A stretch of 64,000 nucleotides of DNA from Planosporangium flavigriseum (lineage in GTDB: Bacteria > Actinomycetota > Actinomycetes > Mycobacteriales > Micromonosporaceae), in the NCBI RefSeq assembly GCF_011947225.1, contig NZ_JAATVW010000010.1:62001-126000 (forward strand). Reading direction: 5' to 3'. Within the stretch, counting starts at the first letter, position 1. Each line of letters begins with the position of its first letter. The notes under the pieces were generated by a model. That model saw only the letters and a list, made by a program, of their open reading frames with translations, searched no databases and was not told where the DNA came from. Position numbers and translations under genes: made by a program. This document shows, in pieces, positions 1-8,292 of this stretch.

Positions 1-470
1 CACCGAAAAAATTCATGAATTGATGTCCCTGCCCCCGAACCTGCTCCTGTTCCAGTGAAAGCGCTCTTCGACACCTGTGCGGGTAGCTCAGGCCGACCCA
101 CCGCGGGATGCATGGTGGGTAGCAGATCGACGGCGTCGGCGCGGACGGCGCCGTCCACGCTGCCGAAGATCCGCAGCCGTGATGTCAGGCCGCTGGCCCG
201 CAGGGCCTCGCGCAGCGCAGGACCGGGAGCCGCCAGCCGCAACTCGATCCCGGCGGCGACGGCCGCCCGGTCGCAGGCGTCGAGCATCGTCAACCCAGCA
301 GAGTCGCACGCCTCCACCCCGGTCAGGTCCACGACCAGGACCGACCGCTCACCGGCGAGTAGCCATGCAACTTCGGGCTCGACCGTGAGTACCGTCGATG
401 TGCAGAGCTTGCCGGTCAGGGCGAGGACGCGCGTGTCGTTTACCTCGTACGTCGTCCACGTCAACTCCAT
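1..470 (-). CDS. STAS-domain anti-sigma factor antagonist-like protein, runs off left edge
   Basis: Read on the minus strand from the ATG at 470, this gives at least 156 residues with no stop before the window edge, so the 3' end is missing. The first ~105 residues match the STAS fold: an N-terminal beta segment, then VVDLTGVEACDSAGL, in which the Ser of the DSAG loop is the residue usually phosphorylated in SpoIIAA/RsbV proteins. The part after residue ~120 is Gly/Ala/Ser-rich and not recognised. Family role: a switch that binds and titrates an anti-sigma kinase. A weak AAGGG lies ahead of the start. It is divergent from a second STAS gene at 637. No anti-sigma kinase or phosphatase is visible nearby. 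Confidence 0.75.
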   Translation of the reverse strand, partial: MELTWTTYEVNDTRVLALTGKLCTSTVLTVEPEVAWLLAGERSVLVVDLTGVEACDSAGLTMLDACDRAAVAAGIELRLAAPGPALREALRASGLTSRLRIFGSVDGAVRADAVDLLPTMHPAVGRPELPAQVSKSAFTGTGAGSGAGTSIHEFFR

Positions 471-636
471 GCCGAGCCCTTACCCATCGACGCGAGACGT
501 TGCACCGCGTCACTGATCGTTGACTCTTCGTCAGTGCGCGCTTCCCGTCGCCCCGCCTCGGCCTACGGATTCCGGCTGGGCATCGGACGTTCGGAGGTGC
601 CGGCGGCCGAATTGGTGTGACTATGATGGCCGAATT

Positions 637-1020
637 ATGGACACCGTCGCCGCTGCCCAAGGGAAGCCGACACTGCAGATCGGTGTCGAACCGGTCGGGC
701 GCGCCGAGGTCACCGTGTCTGTGCATGGCGAGCTCGACTGCGCTACCGCCGACCAACTACGTTCCGCGATCACCGAGCTGCTCAACCGCGGTGGTCTCAC
801 CGCGATCGGCCTCGATCTTCGCGGCTTGACATTCATTGATTCTTCCGGAATCGGCACTCTCGTCGTCGCGCAGCGCATCTGCCAGCAGGTGGGGGTTCGC
901 ATGCGCTTGACGGCAGTCAATGCCTTCGCGGCACGCGTTCTCGGTGTCGTGGGCGTCGACGCCGCGCTCGGGCTTCCGGCAACCGCCGGTGCTCCGGCCG
1001 CGTTGGTCGGTGCTGACTAG
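637..1020 (+). CDS. STAS-domain anti-sigma factor antagonist
   Basis: A 127-residue STAS protein. The characteristic run GLDLRGLTFIDSSGIGTL carries the phosphorylatable Ser of the DSSG loop, followed by the helix and strand of the RsbV/SpoIIAA fold (RMRLTAVNAFAARVLGVVG). Family function: the unphosphorylated form binds an RsbW-like anti-sigma kinase and releases a sigma factor. The ATG at 637 was chosen because it starts just before the first STAS strand; no clear ribosome binding site precedes it, so an upstream start is possible. It is followed after ~170 bp by another STAS gene on the same strand. Confidence 0.8.
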   Translation: MDTVAAAQGKPTLQIGVEPVGRAEVTVSVHGELDCATADQLRSAITELLNRGGLTAIGLDLRGLTFIDSSGIGTLVVAQRICQQVGVRMRLTAVNAFAARVLGVVGVDAALGLPATAGAPAALVGAD

Positions 1021-1190
1021 CCGGACCGGGTCTATCCGCCGATACGTGGCCGGCGTGGCCGGCACGTAGCGGGTTGCAGGTTGCGCTGCGCGCGTCGCCC
1101 CTGAACCCCGTTTGGCGGGCATCGCAGGGGGTAACTGTCGATGGTCATGCAAAGGCGAACGTCGACAGCGACTACCACGGGGGAGAGATT

Positions 1191-1532
1191 TTGAGTCCTG
1201 GTGTGGGTAGCGCTCAGTTGAGCACACACCGGTTGGCGGACGGCACGGTCGTCGTCGACGTACGCGGCGACCTGGATGTGGCGTCGACCGCGACCCTGCG
1301 CGATGAGCTGACGGCCAAGGTTCTCGACATGAGGCCGCCGCGGGTGGTCGTCGATCTCGGGTTGGTCACCTTCTTGGACAGTTCGGCGCTGAACGCGCTG
1401 ATCGGCGTGCAGCGCTACGCCCGGAAGGTCGGCGCCTCGCTGCGGGTGGTGAATCCAAGCCCATTCGTGGCGCGCCTGCTCAACACGCTCGGGGTCGCTG
1501 AAGCGCTGGGATACCGGCCGTCCGGGGACTAG
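1191..1532 (+). CDS. STAS-domain anti-sigma factor antagonist
   Basis: A 113-residue STAS protein starting at TTG 1191. The frame is open further upstream, but a GGGGGAGAG ribosome binding site at 1179-1187 sits just ahead of this TTG and decides the start. Key motifs are RGDLDVASTATLRDEL in the first half and VVDLGLVTFLDSSALNAL around the phospho-acceptor Ser. The end LLNTLGVAEALGY is typical of actinobacterial RsbV-like proteins. It is the third STAS protein within 1.5 kb, perhaps a set of parallel inputs to one partner-switching system. The kinase partners are not in the window. Confidence 0.82.
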   Translation: MSPGVGSAQLSTHRLADGTVVVDVRGDLDVASTATLRDELTAKVLDMRPPRVVVDLGLVTFLDSSALNALIGVQRYARKVGASLRVVNPSPFVARLLNTLGVAEALGYRPSGD

Positions 1533-1577
1533 CGCGACTCCTCGGCCGCGATCCCCTGGTGAAGGTGCGGGACCGCC

Positions 1578-1964
1578 TCACCGCCGCCGCATGGCGGGCC
1601 TGAGCAGTTCCTCGAACTCGTGCGGTAGCTGGGAGATGATGTCGTCGAACTCTTCGTTCATGACGGCGTCGTGCGTGCAATCCATGACCGCGACGATGCC
1701 TCGCTCGGCGACGTCCCGGTCGACATCGGCACGCTCGGTGACCCGACGGACGAACTCGTCGAGGGGGAAGTCCGGCGCCGGCTCCTGGAACTTGATCAGC
1801 CAGGCTCGGAACTGGTCGGGCAGGTGAGCGGGCAGATCATCCGCCTCGCCCGCGGTGAGCCGCTCCGCCAGGGTTCGCAGGGTCGCCTCGGTCAGGGAAG
1901 CGGCTTGATCCTCGGGAACGCCCGCACGCTCCGCGACCTTCTCGATGAACTTCAGCTCCGCCAT
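1578..1964 (-). CDS. DUF2267 family protein
   Basis: 128 residues, acidic and helical, matching DUF2267: a repeated helical unit with EATLRTLAERLTAGEADDL followed by LPDQFRAWL, then a second half FVRRVTERADVDRDVAERG. Such proteins occur in actinobacterial stress islands beside Usp and Hsp20 genes; their biochemical role is unknown. ATG 1964 is preceded by GGGGACGG at a suitable distance; ATG 1979 is an in-frame alternative five codons upstream. It is convergent with the STAS gene that ends at 1532. Confidence 0.8.
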   Translation of the reverse strand: MAELKFIEKVAERAGVPEDQAASLTEATLRTLAERLTAGEADDLPAHLPDQFRAWLIKFQEPAPDFPLDEFVRRVTERADVDRDVAERGIVAVMDCTHDAVMNEEFDDIISQLPHEFEELLRPAMRRR

Positions 1965-2308
1965 TTCGACCGTCCCCATCGCAAGCTCGGGGGGTCGGCT
2001 ACCCCGGTGTCCTGACCCCAAACCGCACCGTCGCGCCTGCGGCCGAGAATGGGGAGCATCAATCACCCAGGATCCTAGGAAGCTGTACGCGCGATGGTGT
2101 GCACCACCGCCACCCGGGGTCATGGTCTTCCTGCTCGCCTACACGCCGTGCATGGCGACGGTCGCCGCGCAGCGGGGCGAGATAGGCACGAGGGTGCGGC
2201 AACCCCACCAAAGGCGGGCCGGTCCAGGTCGCGATCACCATCCCCAGCCGCCGGGACAGCAGTTCTGCCTGAACGAACGACAGCGACCCCGCCTCCTGGC
2301 GTTCACAG
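1965..2308. other. Intergenic stretch, no recognised gene
   Basis: About 340 bases between the DUF2267 start and the next weak coding signal. Open frames exist on both strands but none has a ribosome binding site or a recognisable domain. The part next to 1964 should hold the promoter of the DUF2267 gene. A frame on the minus strand, 2059-2379, shares wobble positions with the plus-strand reading at 2309-2458, so GC bias cannot decide between them. Confidence 0.4.
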
Positions 2309-2458
2309 TTGGCCGACTTCATGTCCGACCTCGGCACGGCGGCAGCGGTCAGCCGGGTCTGGATCTCGTACAACTTCATCGGCGACGACGGCGAGCTGTA
2401 CTCCCATCAGATCGCCGAGTGGGCGGCCGAGACCGGGGAACTGGTCGGCACCAGGTAG
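2309..2458 (+). CDS. Short hypothetical ORF or gene remnant
   Basis: 49 codons from TTG 2309 (or 45 from ATG 2321) to the stop at 2458. The product has natural-looking composition (FMSDLGTAAAVSRVW, then YNFIGDDGELYSHQ) and no low complexity, but matches no family I recognise. An in-frame TGA lies about 40 bases upstream and no ribosome binding site is seen, so it may be the 3' remnant of a longer gene. An antisense frame is also open here. Confidence 0.3.
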   Translation: MADFMSDLGTAAAVSRVWISYNFIGDDGELYSHQIAEWAAETGELVGTR

Positions 2459-2550
2459 CCCGAGCTGCTCAGGCCATCGGCCCTCCGTACCGTCTCATGA
2501 GGCGGCGCGGAGGGCCGGTGGTTCTTCGCGTGCTGGGGTAGGCGGGCAGA

Positions 2551-3417
2551 GTGGTCTATACCCTCCTGCTGCTCCCGCTCGGCGCGCTCATCGGGCTTGC
2601 GATCCGCGGACACGTCACCGACCGGACCTTCCGGCACGTCTTCCGGCGGGTGTTGGTGGCGCTGGCGGTCGTACGCGGCTGCCTGGCCGGCTGGATGTTC
2701 CAGGGCAGCCTGCAGATGATCGGCATCATCGCCGTGGTGGCCGGCTCGGAGATTCTGTGCGCCCGGGTGCTCGCGGCCGTCGGCCCGTCCGGACACCGCC
2801 CGGTCGCCGGCTTCGCCGGTCACAGCAACACCACGTACTGGAGCCTGCCGGTCGCGACCGTCGTCTTCGGCTCGGCGGGAGTCGCGTTCGTGACGGTGTA
2901 CGAGATGCTCACCGCGCCCCGCGTGTCCCCCGCGATCCGGCGACTGCAACGGCACGCCCCGGTAGCCACCACCCTGGGCCAACGCTCGACCGACCTCAGC
3001 CCGGTCGTCGCCGCGCTGGTCGGGCTCGGGGTACGGGCCGTCACGGCGCCATCGTCGTGGGCCGCCACGGTGCTGCTGCCGCTCGCGGTGGCCGTTGGGG
3101 CGTTCGGCGCGATCACCTTCGGCCTCGCGGTACCGGCCGGGCGACCTGTCCGCCGCCACCTCGCGCGGGCGTCGGCCGTCGTGGTCACGCGGACCCTGCT
3201 ACTGCCGGCCCCGCTGCTGGTACTCGCCCTGCTGGGGCTGTCCGTGCCGACGGTGGCGTGGGTCGTGGTCACCGGCCTCGCCCCGTTCAACACAGTGGTG
3301 CTGGCCCGCCTGTACGGCTACGACACCGCGTTCGGGATCACCGTCATCGGACTGTCCGTGGTTGCGACCGCGCTGACGGCGCTTGTCGTCGGGACCGGCG
3401 CGTTGTTTGTGGGTTGA
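2551..3417 (+). CDS. AEC (auxin efflux carrier)-type membrane transporter
   Basis: 288 residues with about nine to ten hydrophobic segments. Two half-repeats are visible: GHSNTTYWSLPVATVVFG near residue 90, resembling the 'NTGxLGLP' helix of AEC carriers, and a C-terminal LAPFNTVVLARLYGYDTA segment typical of the matching helix in the second half. The family exports small organic anions such as malate or auxin; the substrate here is unknown. GTG 2551 is the first start and only a weak purine stretch precedes it. The stop TGA (3415-3417) directly abuts the stop of the convergent TSUP gene, forming TGATCA. Confidence 0.75.
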   Translation: MVYTLLLLPLGALIGLAIRGHVTDRTFRHVFRRVLVALAVVRGCLAGWMFQGSLQMIGIIAVVAGSEILCARVLAAVGPSGHRPVAGFAGHSNTTYWSLPVATVVFGSAGVAFVTVYEMLTAPRVSPAIRRLQRHAPVATTLGQRSTDLSPVVAALVGLGVRAVTAPSSWAATVLLPLAVAVGAFGAITFGLAVPAGRPVRRHLARASAVVVTRTLLLPAPLLVLALLGLSVPTVAWVVVTGLAPFNTVVLARLYGYDTAFGITVIGLSVVATALTALVVGTGALFVG

Positions 3418-4194
3418 TCACGCCCACTGGTCGAGCGCGAGCTTGGCGACCATGGCGATGACCACAACGAGCAGCACCACCCGGACGAACCCCGACCCGC
3501 GCCGCAACGCGGTCGCCGCGCCGAGGCGGGCGCCGGCGATGTTGAAGACCGCCATCCCCAGCCCGGCCAGCCAGAGCACGTGCCCCTGCGCGGCGAACAC
3601 GGCGAGCGCGCCGAGATTCGTGCCGGCGTTGATGACCTTTGCCATGGCCGAGCTGTGTACGAAGTCGTGACCGAGAATGCCGATGAAGGTGAAGATCAGG
3701 AAAGTTCCGGTCCCGGGGCCCAGGACACCGTCGTAGCAGGCGATGGCGACGCCGGCGAGCAGCAGTGCGGTCACCCGGCGTCGCAGTGGCAGCTCAACGC
3801 CGCCGAGATCGGGCTGGATCGTGCCGAACTGCGGCCGGAACACGACGAACAGCGCGACCGCGAGCAGCATCGCCATGATGATCGGCCGGAAGTACGGCGC
3901 CGGAACCGCCGACGCGCTCAACGCGCCCAGCCCGGAGCACACCACCGCGAGCAGCGTCGCGGGGCCGAGGGTGCGCCAGTCCAGCTTGGTACGCCGGCCG
4001 TACGTGACCGCGGCGGTCGCCGTACCCATGATCGAGGAGAGCTTGTTGGTGCCCAGCGCGGCGGCGACCGGTGCCTGGGGTGCGGCGAGCAGCAGCGCCG
4101 GCAGTTGCAGGAGCCCACCGCCGCCGGCTACCGCGTCGACCCAGCCCGCGGCGCCGGCGGCGGCGAACAGCAGCAACAGATGTTCCAGGCTCAC
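3418..4194 (-). CDS. TSUP (TauE/SafE) family sulfite/anion transporter
   Basis: 258 residues, about eight membrane helices. The N-terminal AAGWVDAVAGGGGLLQLPAL and ALGTNKLSSIMGTATAAV are diagnostic of YfcA/TauE permeases. The second-half repeat shows VLGPGTGTFLIF and AMAKVINAGTNLGAL. The family moves sulfite, sulfonates or other organosulfur anions across the inner membrane; the substrate cannot be assigned. It is convergent with the AEC gene with no intergenic base. A tandem 15-bp repeat (4271-4300, GTGATCGTTTC core) lies just upstream. Confidence 0.85.
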   Translation of the reverse strand: MSLEHLLLLFAAAGAAGWVDAVAGGGGLLQLPALLLAAPQAPVAAALGTNKLSSIMGTATAAVTYGRRTKLDWRTLGPATLLAVVCSGLGALSASAVPAPYFRPIIMAMLLAVALFVVFRPQFGTIQPDLGGVELPLRRRVTALLLAGVAIACYDGVLGPGTGTFLIFTFIGILGHDFVHSSAMAKVINAGTNLGALAVFAAQGHVLWLAGLGMAVFNIAGARLGAATALRRGSGFVRVVLLVVVIAMVAKLALDQWA

Positions 4195-4270
4195 GGACGC
4201 TCCCGGCGCTACGTACGGTGATGTGCGTAAAGCACCGTAACGGTTGGCGGCCTCCGCGCCCGTTTCAAGC

Positions 4271-4300
4271 GTGATCGTTTCAGGTGTGATCGTTTCCGGT
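4271..4300. repeat. 15-bp direct repeat, two copies
   Basis: GTGATCGTTTCAGGT is followed at once by GTGATCGTTTCCGGT, one mismatch in 15. It lies between the TSUP gene start and the end of the MFS gene, where promoter elements of the TSUP gene would be expected. A role as a regulator site is possible but unproven. Confidence 0.5.
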
Positions 4301-4310
4301 GGCGCTCGTC

Positions 4311-5843
4311 TCAGGCCGCGCCCGCGTCCGGGCGGCCGCGCCGGGACGGACGCGCGGCGGCGGCGCCCGGGCCACGCCGGCCGGAGTAGCTGGCCGGCAC
4401 CGGCAGATGTCGCCGCGCCGGCCCGCCGACCCGTCGCCGGGCGCGCCGGGCTGGTCGGCTCGTCATCGAGCGGGGTATCAAGGCGTAGATCGCCATCGTG
4501 GCGGTGGTGGGCAGCACGGTGACGGCTGGCTCAGGGGCCGTAGCCTCGGCAGCCGCGCCGGCAGCGCCGGCATTGTCTGCGCCGGCAGTGTCGGTAGCGG
4601 CAGCGTCAGCAGCGGCGGCCGGGGCCGAGGCGGGCTCCGCCGCCGTCAGCCGGGCCAGCAGCACAGCGGCGGCCGCGCAGGCGAGCAGGCAAACGGTACC
4701 GGCGGACATCAGGGCGGTACGCGCGCCGAGGACCTCCGACAGCCAGCCGAGCAGCGGGGCGCCTACCATTCCGGAAAGCGATGCGACGATCGTCATCGCC
4801 GAGACGACCCGGCCGCGCATGTCCTCGCGGGTGTCGAGCTGTACGCGTGCCGCCACAGCCGTGTCGATCACAATTGCGGCTGATGCGATCGGCAGGATCA
4901 CGACGGCGAACGCGGCGAGGCCCGGCGTCAGGCCGGAGAAGAGTTGGAGCGTACTGCCCAGCATCGCGGCGGCGAGCAGCAGGCGATGGGTCAGCTCGGA
5001 CCGGTGCGCGGCGACCAGCGCGCCGACGGCCGTGCCGACGGCGAACACGGTCGACAGCAGCCCGTATCCGGCGGCGCCGGCGTGCAGCGGCCCGTCGCTC
5101 ATCGCGGCCATGGTGACCTGGTAGTTACGGCCCAGGCAGCCGAGGACCAGCGACAGCGCGAGCGTGACCAGCACGACCGGCTGGCGTAGCAGGTAGGCGA
5201 ACCCGGCCCGGATCCCGCGCTCGGCGGCCGGGGCGTCGGTGGCGCTGGCCAGCGGGTGCCACTCACGCGGGCGCATCAGCAGCAGCGCGGCGACGACGGC
5301 CAGGAAGCTCACCGCGTTGCCGGCGAACAGCGCCCCCGCGCCGGCGGTGGCCACCAGGACCCCGCCCAGGCTCATGCCCACGATCCGGCCGGTCGAGTTG
5401 ATCAGCGAGCCGAACGCGAGCGCGTTGCCCAGCGCCTTGGGCCCGACCACCATCGACCCGAACCGGCCCAGCGCCGGGCCGTCGATGGCCGAGACCACCC
5501 CGGACAGCAGCGAGATCAGGTACACCGGCCAGAGTGCGTGCGAGCCGGCGAAGGCGACCAGCGCCAGCCCGGCGGCGAGGGCCGCGTGCACGAACTGGCT
5601 CGCCACCAGCAGCGGCCGCGGCCGGATCCGGTCGGCCAGCGCCCCGGCGTACGGGCCCAAAAGGAGCACCGGCAGCGACTGCAGCAGGACCCCGAGGCCC
5701 ATCTTCGCCGCCGACCCGGTCGTCTGCAGCAGGTACCAGTTGACGCCCAACACCTGCATCCAGGTACCGGTGATGGAGATCAGATCGGCCGTGGCCCACA
5801 GCCGGTAGTTGTACTGGCGCAGCGCTCCGAACATCGGTCGCAC
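4311..5843 (-). CDS. MFS transporter (MFS_3 / enterobactin-exporter-like) with long C-terminal tail
   Basis: 510 residues. Twelve hydrophobic segments occupy residues ~10-400; FGALRQYNYRLWATADLISI and the following WMQVLGVNWYLLQTTGSA are typical of the EntS/MFS_3 branch, exporters of siderophores or drugs. The final ~115 residues are Ala/Thr-rich and then Arg/Pro-rich low complexity with no fold visible. GTG 5843 was chosen: GGGGG sits about 7 bases upstream and the first helix begins soon after; ATG 5834 is the alternative. No adjacent siderophore genes exist, so the substrate is unknown. Confidence 0.82.
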   Translation of the reverse strand: MRPMFGALRQYNYRLWATADLISITGTWMQVLGVNWYLLQTTGSAAKMGLGVLLQSLPVLLLGPYAGALADRIRPRPLLVASQFVHAALAAGLALVAFAGSHALWPVYLISLLSGVVSAIDGPALGRFGSMVVGPKALGNALAFGSLINSTGRIVGMSLGGVLVATAGAGALFAGNAVSFLAVVAALLLMRPREWHPLASATDAPAAERGIRAGFAYLLRQPVVLVTLALSLVLGCLGRNYQVTMAAMSDGPLHAGAAGYGLLSTVFAVGTAVGALVAAHRSELTHRLLLAAAMLGSTLQLFSGLTPGLAAFAVVILPIASAAIVIDTAVAARVQLDTREDMRGRVVSAMTIVASLSGMVGAPLLGWLSEVLGARTALMSAGTVCLLACAAAAVLLARLTAAEPASAPAAAADAAATDTAGADNAGAAGAAAEATAPEPAVTVLPTTATMAIYALIPRSMTSRPARRARRRVGGPARRHLPVPASYSGRRGPGAAAARPSRRGRPDAGAA

Positions 5844-6162
5844 GCGTAAGCCCCCAAAGATGTCGCGGATGTACCGCGTCTTTAGATCGGAGGGCAGATG
5901 AACCGGGCGAGAGGTAGAAACTGGACGCACCCTGGTTCGCACCTGTTCGGCAACCGGTGCGGTCCGTTGTGTCCAGCGTTATCGGGGCACACCAAGGGCC
6001 CTCGACGGGGTAGACCCTGTCGAGGGCCCTCAGCGCGTGTCGTCGTTCAGGGGCGCAACGGTGCGACGGCGCCACGGTTCAACGGTGCCACGGCGCCGGT
6101 TGTAAGGGCCGATGTGCGTACGACCTGATGTGCTCACCCGGTGCGAAAATCAGCTGCTGACG
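5844..6162. other. Intergenic region with terminator and imperfect repeats
   Basis: About 320 bases without a supported gene. It holds the hairpin at 5995-6030, annotated separately, and an imperfect ~23-bp tandem repeat near 6052-6100 (core AACGGTGC, ACGGCGCC, twice). The bases next to 5843 probably hold the MFS promoter. Nothing else is recognised. Confidence 0.5.
5995..6030 (-). terminator. Intrinsic terminator hairpin
   Basis: A 16-bp stem (arms beginning AGGGCCCTCGAC and ending GTCGAGGGCCCT) with loop TAGA and one wobble pair. It lies ~130 bases downstream of the Cys/His-cluster gene on the minus strand and before the MFS gene, so it probably insulates the two. Confidence 0.7.
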
Positions 6163-6669
6163 TCACTTCGCTGGGCTGGTGCCGGGGCTCTCGGTACCCT
6201 GCGGGCTGCCGGTGGCTCCGGGGCCTTCATTAGCGCCGGGGCTGCCTTCGCCGTGGTGCCTGTACCCGTGATGGTGGTGCTCCCAGCAGCAGCAACAACA
6301 CTCCTCCTCCGGGCTTGCCGGCGGAGCGGTGCCGGGCGCTGTCGGGGTCGCTCCGGGTGTCGCCGGCGGCGTTCCTGGCGCCGTCGGTGTCGCTCCGGGA
6401 GCACTTGGCGCGACTCCGGGCGCACCCGGTGCCCCACCGGTAGCCGTCGGGCTGGGCGCTGTGGTCCGGCTCGGCGTGGTACCGGCGCCGCCGGGTGCCG
6501 TGGGGGAGAGGGTTGGACTCGGTACGGTCGTCGGGCTGGTCGTGGTCGTTGGGCTGGTCGTGGTCGTTGGGCTGGGCGCGACGTCCGCCAGTGCCACGCC
6601 CACGCCACCGCCGAGCGCTATGGTGGTGGCCGCCACGGTAGCCATCACGACGCGCTTGATCGGCTTCAT
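6163..6669 (-). CDS. Secreted Pro/Thr/Gly-rich protein with Cys5/His cluster
   Basis: 168 residues, no recognised family. Residues 1-29 form a signal peptide (MKPIKRVVMATVAATT then ALGGGVGVALA) with likely cleavage before DVAPS. Residues 30-120 are extended Pro/Thr/Ala/Gly repeats (TTTTSP, PGATPTAPG). Residues 121-140 are striking: three Glu, five consecutive Cys (124-128), Trp, Glu, four His (131-134), then GYRHHG. The tail is Gly/Ser/Pro-rich. Such a cluster could bind transition metals or form disulfides outside the cell; that is inference. AGGAGG precedes ATG 6669. The LCP gene lies 98 bases upstream on the same strand. Confidence 0.75.
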   Translation of the reverse strand: MKPIKRVVMATVAATTIALGGGVGVALADVAPSPTTTTSPTTTTSPTTVPSPTLSPTAPGGAGTTPSRTTAPSPTATGGAPGAPGVAPSAPGATPTAPGTPPATPGATPTAPGTAPPASPEEECCCCCWEHHHHGYRHHGEGSPGANEGPGATGSPQGTESPGTSPAK

Positions 6670-6698
6670 GCCGAACCTCCTGCGTATTCAGCTGTGAT

Positions 6699-6717
6699 CC
6701 GGTGGCCGGACCACCGG
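6699..6717 (-). terminator. Possible weak hairpin between LCP and Cys/His genes
   Basis: CCGGTGG / CCACCGG with a five-base loop, in the 98-base gap downstream of the LCP gene. The stem is only 7 bp and there is no T-run, so termination is uncertain. Confidence 0.35.
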
Positions 6718-6767
6718 CATCCCACGCTTCCCAGGCTGCTCGCAGGTCCCTGTGTAAACGCTGAGGA

Positions 6768-7994
6768 TCAAGCGCCGCCGGGCGTACTGATGACCCAGTC
6801 CGGGTGGGCGGCGATGAACGCGTCGAGCGTGTCGTCGCGGAGCGCGGTCAACATCTGGCGGCTGGTATCGGTGAGGATCTCGAACTCCTGGCCGTCGATG
6901 GTCTGCGCGCTGTACTGGCCGGCGTTGCTCCTGATCATCGTGATGGCGTTCGGGGCGATGCCCCGGAGGGTGAAGGTCCAGTCGGCAAGGGATACGCCGT
7001 TGCCATCGAAGGTCACCGCGTTGCCCAGGGCCCGCATCATCCGGTCGGCGCCCAGTGGGTCGGTGAGTACGCCGGTGCTGGCGATCCTCTTGACCAGGGC
7101 CGCGATGAGCTGCTGCTGGTGGCGTTGGCGGCCGTAGTCGCCGTCGGGTATGAGTTCCCGTTGACGCACGTAGTCGAGGGCCTGCCAGCCGGCGAAATGC
7201 TGGCAGCCGACGTGGTAGACCTGCGGGCGGACCCCGGGGATCGGTACCGGCTGGTTGTCCGGCGGTGACTGCCGGTACGGGATGGTCGTCCCGCCGTTCG
7301 CGTCCTGGCCGATGTGCACGGAGGTCGTCTCCTCGTCGACGCACAGCTCGACTCCGCCAACCGTGTCGACGACCCGGCGAAGGCCGTCGAAGTTGACGAT
7401 CGCCCCGGCGTTGAAGCTGACTCCGGCGAGCTGCTTGATGGTCAGGGCGAGAAGCTCGAACCCGTCAGCGCGATTGCCGGCCTCGCTGAATCCGAACCCG
7501 AAAGCGAAGGAGGCATTGATCTTGTCGGTGCCGCCGGAGTAGCCGGTCTTGGGGAACGCCGGGATTTCGACCCGGCTGTCGCGCGGGATGGAGACCAGAA
7601 AGGCGCGGTCGCGGCTGGCCGGGATGTGCGCGATGATGATCGAATCCGCGCGGGCGCCGCCGCCCGGGTCGTCGCTGCGTTCGTCGATACCGGCCAGCAG
7701 GATGTTGATCGGGCCCTGGATACGGCCTTGCATCGGCCCACTGCTCACCAGCAGCGAGGCCGCCGCCCCGCCCAGCAGGTGCGCCTGACGCACGCCGCCG
7801 GTGTAGCGGGCGAGCAGAAACTTACCGCCGGCCAGTGCGACCCCGCTGGCAAGCATCAGGAGGATGCCGATCGTGACGAGCGCCTGCGCCCACCGCGGAT
7901 CGTGTACCGGCCGCCTGATCTGGCGCGCACCGTCGCCCTTGCCGGACGCAGTCGCCGTACCAGCCTCGGGGCTGCGTCCGAACATCCTTGGCAT
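6768..7994 (-). CDS. LytR-CpsA-Psr (LCP) family cell-wall ligase
   Basis: 408 residues: a short cytoplasmic N-terminus, one membrane helix at ~38-60, then an extracellular LCP domain (~95-330). Diagnostic pieces are NILLAGIDERSD, ADSIIIAHI, FLVSIPRDSRVEI (the catalytic Arg of the S-I-P-R-D motif) and the later ALDYVRQRE with its conserved Arg. Family reaction: transfer of undecaprenyl-linked glycopolymers to peptidoglycan, or to arabinogalactan-like acceptors, outside the membrane. ATG 7994 has GAGGAA upstream. It precedes the Cys/His-cluster secreted protein on the same strand. Confidence 0.9.
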   Translation of the reverse strand: MPRMFGRSPEAGTATASGKGDGARQIRRPVHDPRWAQALVTIGILLMLASGVALAGGKFLLARYTGGVRQAHLLGGAAASLLVSSGPMQGRIQGPINILLAGIDERSDDPGGGARADSIIIAHIPASRDRAFLVSIPRDSRVEIPAFPKTGYSGGTDKINASFAFGFGFSEAGNRADGFELLALTIKQLAGVSFNAGAIVNFDGLRRVVDTVGGVELCVDEETTSVHIGQDANGGTTIPYRQSPPDNQPVPIPGVRPQVYHVGCQHFAGWQALDYVRQRELIPDGDYGRQRHQQQLIAALVKRIASTGVLTDPLGADRMMRALGNAVTFDGNGVSLADWTFTLRGIAPNAITMIRSNAGQYSAQTIDGQEFEILTDTSRQMLTALRDDTLDAFIAAHPDWVISTPGGA

Positions 7995-8247
7995 ACCCAG
8001 TTCCTCCGCACCTCACGGCCGTCGTCAGTTCTCGACACTCATCGATGGCGCCCGCTGGTCTGGTCGCACCGTGTCGCGGGGATGCGGGCGGAGACGAGCC
8101 GTCCCGGTACAGATGAGCCAGGGCGCGGGTGGCTCATGCCCATGCCCACACCGTTCGAACCTGTGACCCGTCACCGGTGCATCCGGTCTCACCACCGCTG
8201 TCTCGACTGCCTACCGGCGGCAACCGGGGACGCGATGACTCGCCCGC

Positions 8248-8292
8248 GATGACCAGTACTGCGATGACCAGGGCTGCGATTACCAGGGGGAG
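8248..8292. repeat. Three imperfect 15-bp tandem repeats over the ppa stop
   Basis: GATGACCAGTACTGC, GATGACCAGGGCTGC and GATTACCAGGGGGAG follow each other without gap. The third copy contains the TAA stop of ppa (8280-8282). On the minus strand one frame across the repeats reads as a hydrophobic peptide ([16 protein letters not shown]), out of frame with ppa. Confidence 0.6.

Noticed and set aside
2094-3461. Plus-strand open frame of about 455 codons overlapping the AEC gene
   Set aside because: Pro/Arg-rich shadow frame; the AEC protein in another frame has clear membrane helices and family motifs.
4690-4910. Coding potential on the plus strand opposite the MFS C-terminal half
   Set aside because: Ala/Arg-rich shadow of the membrane protein.
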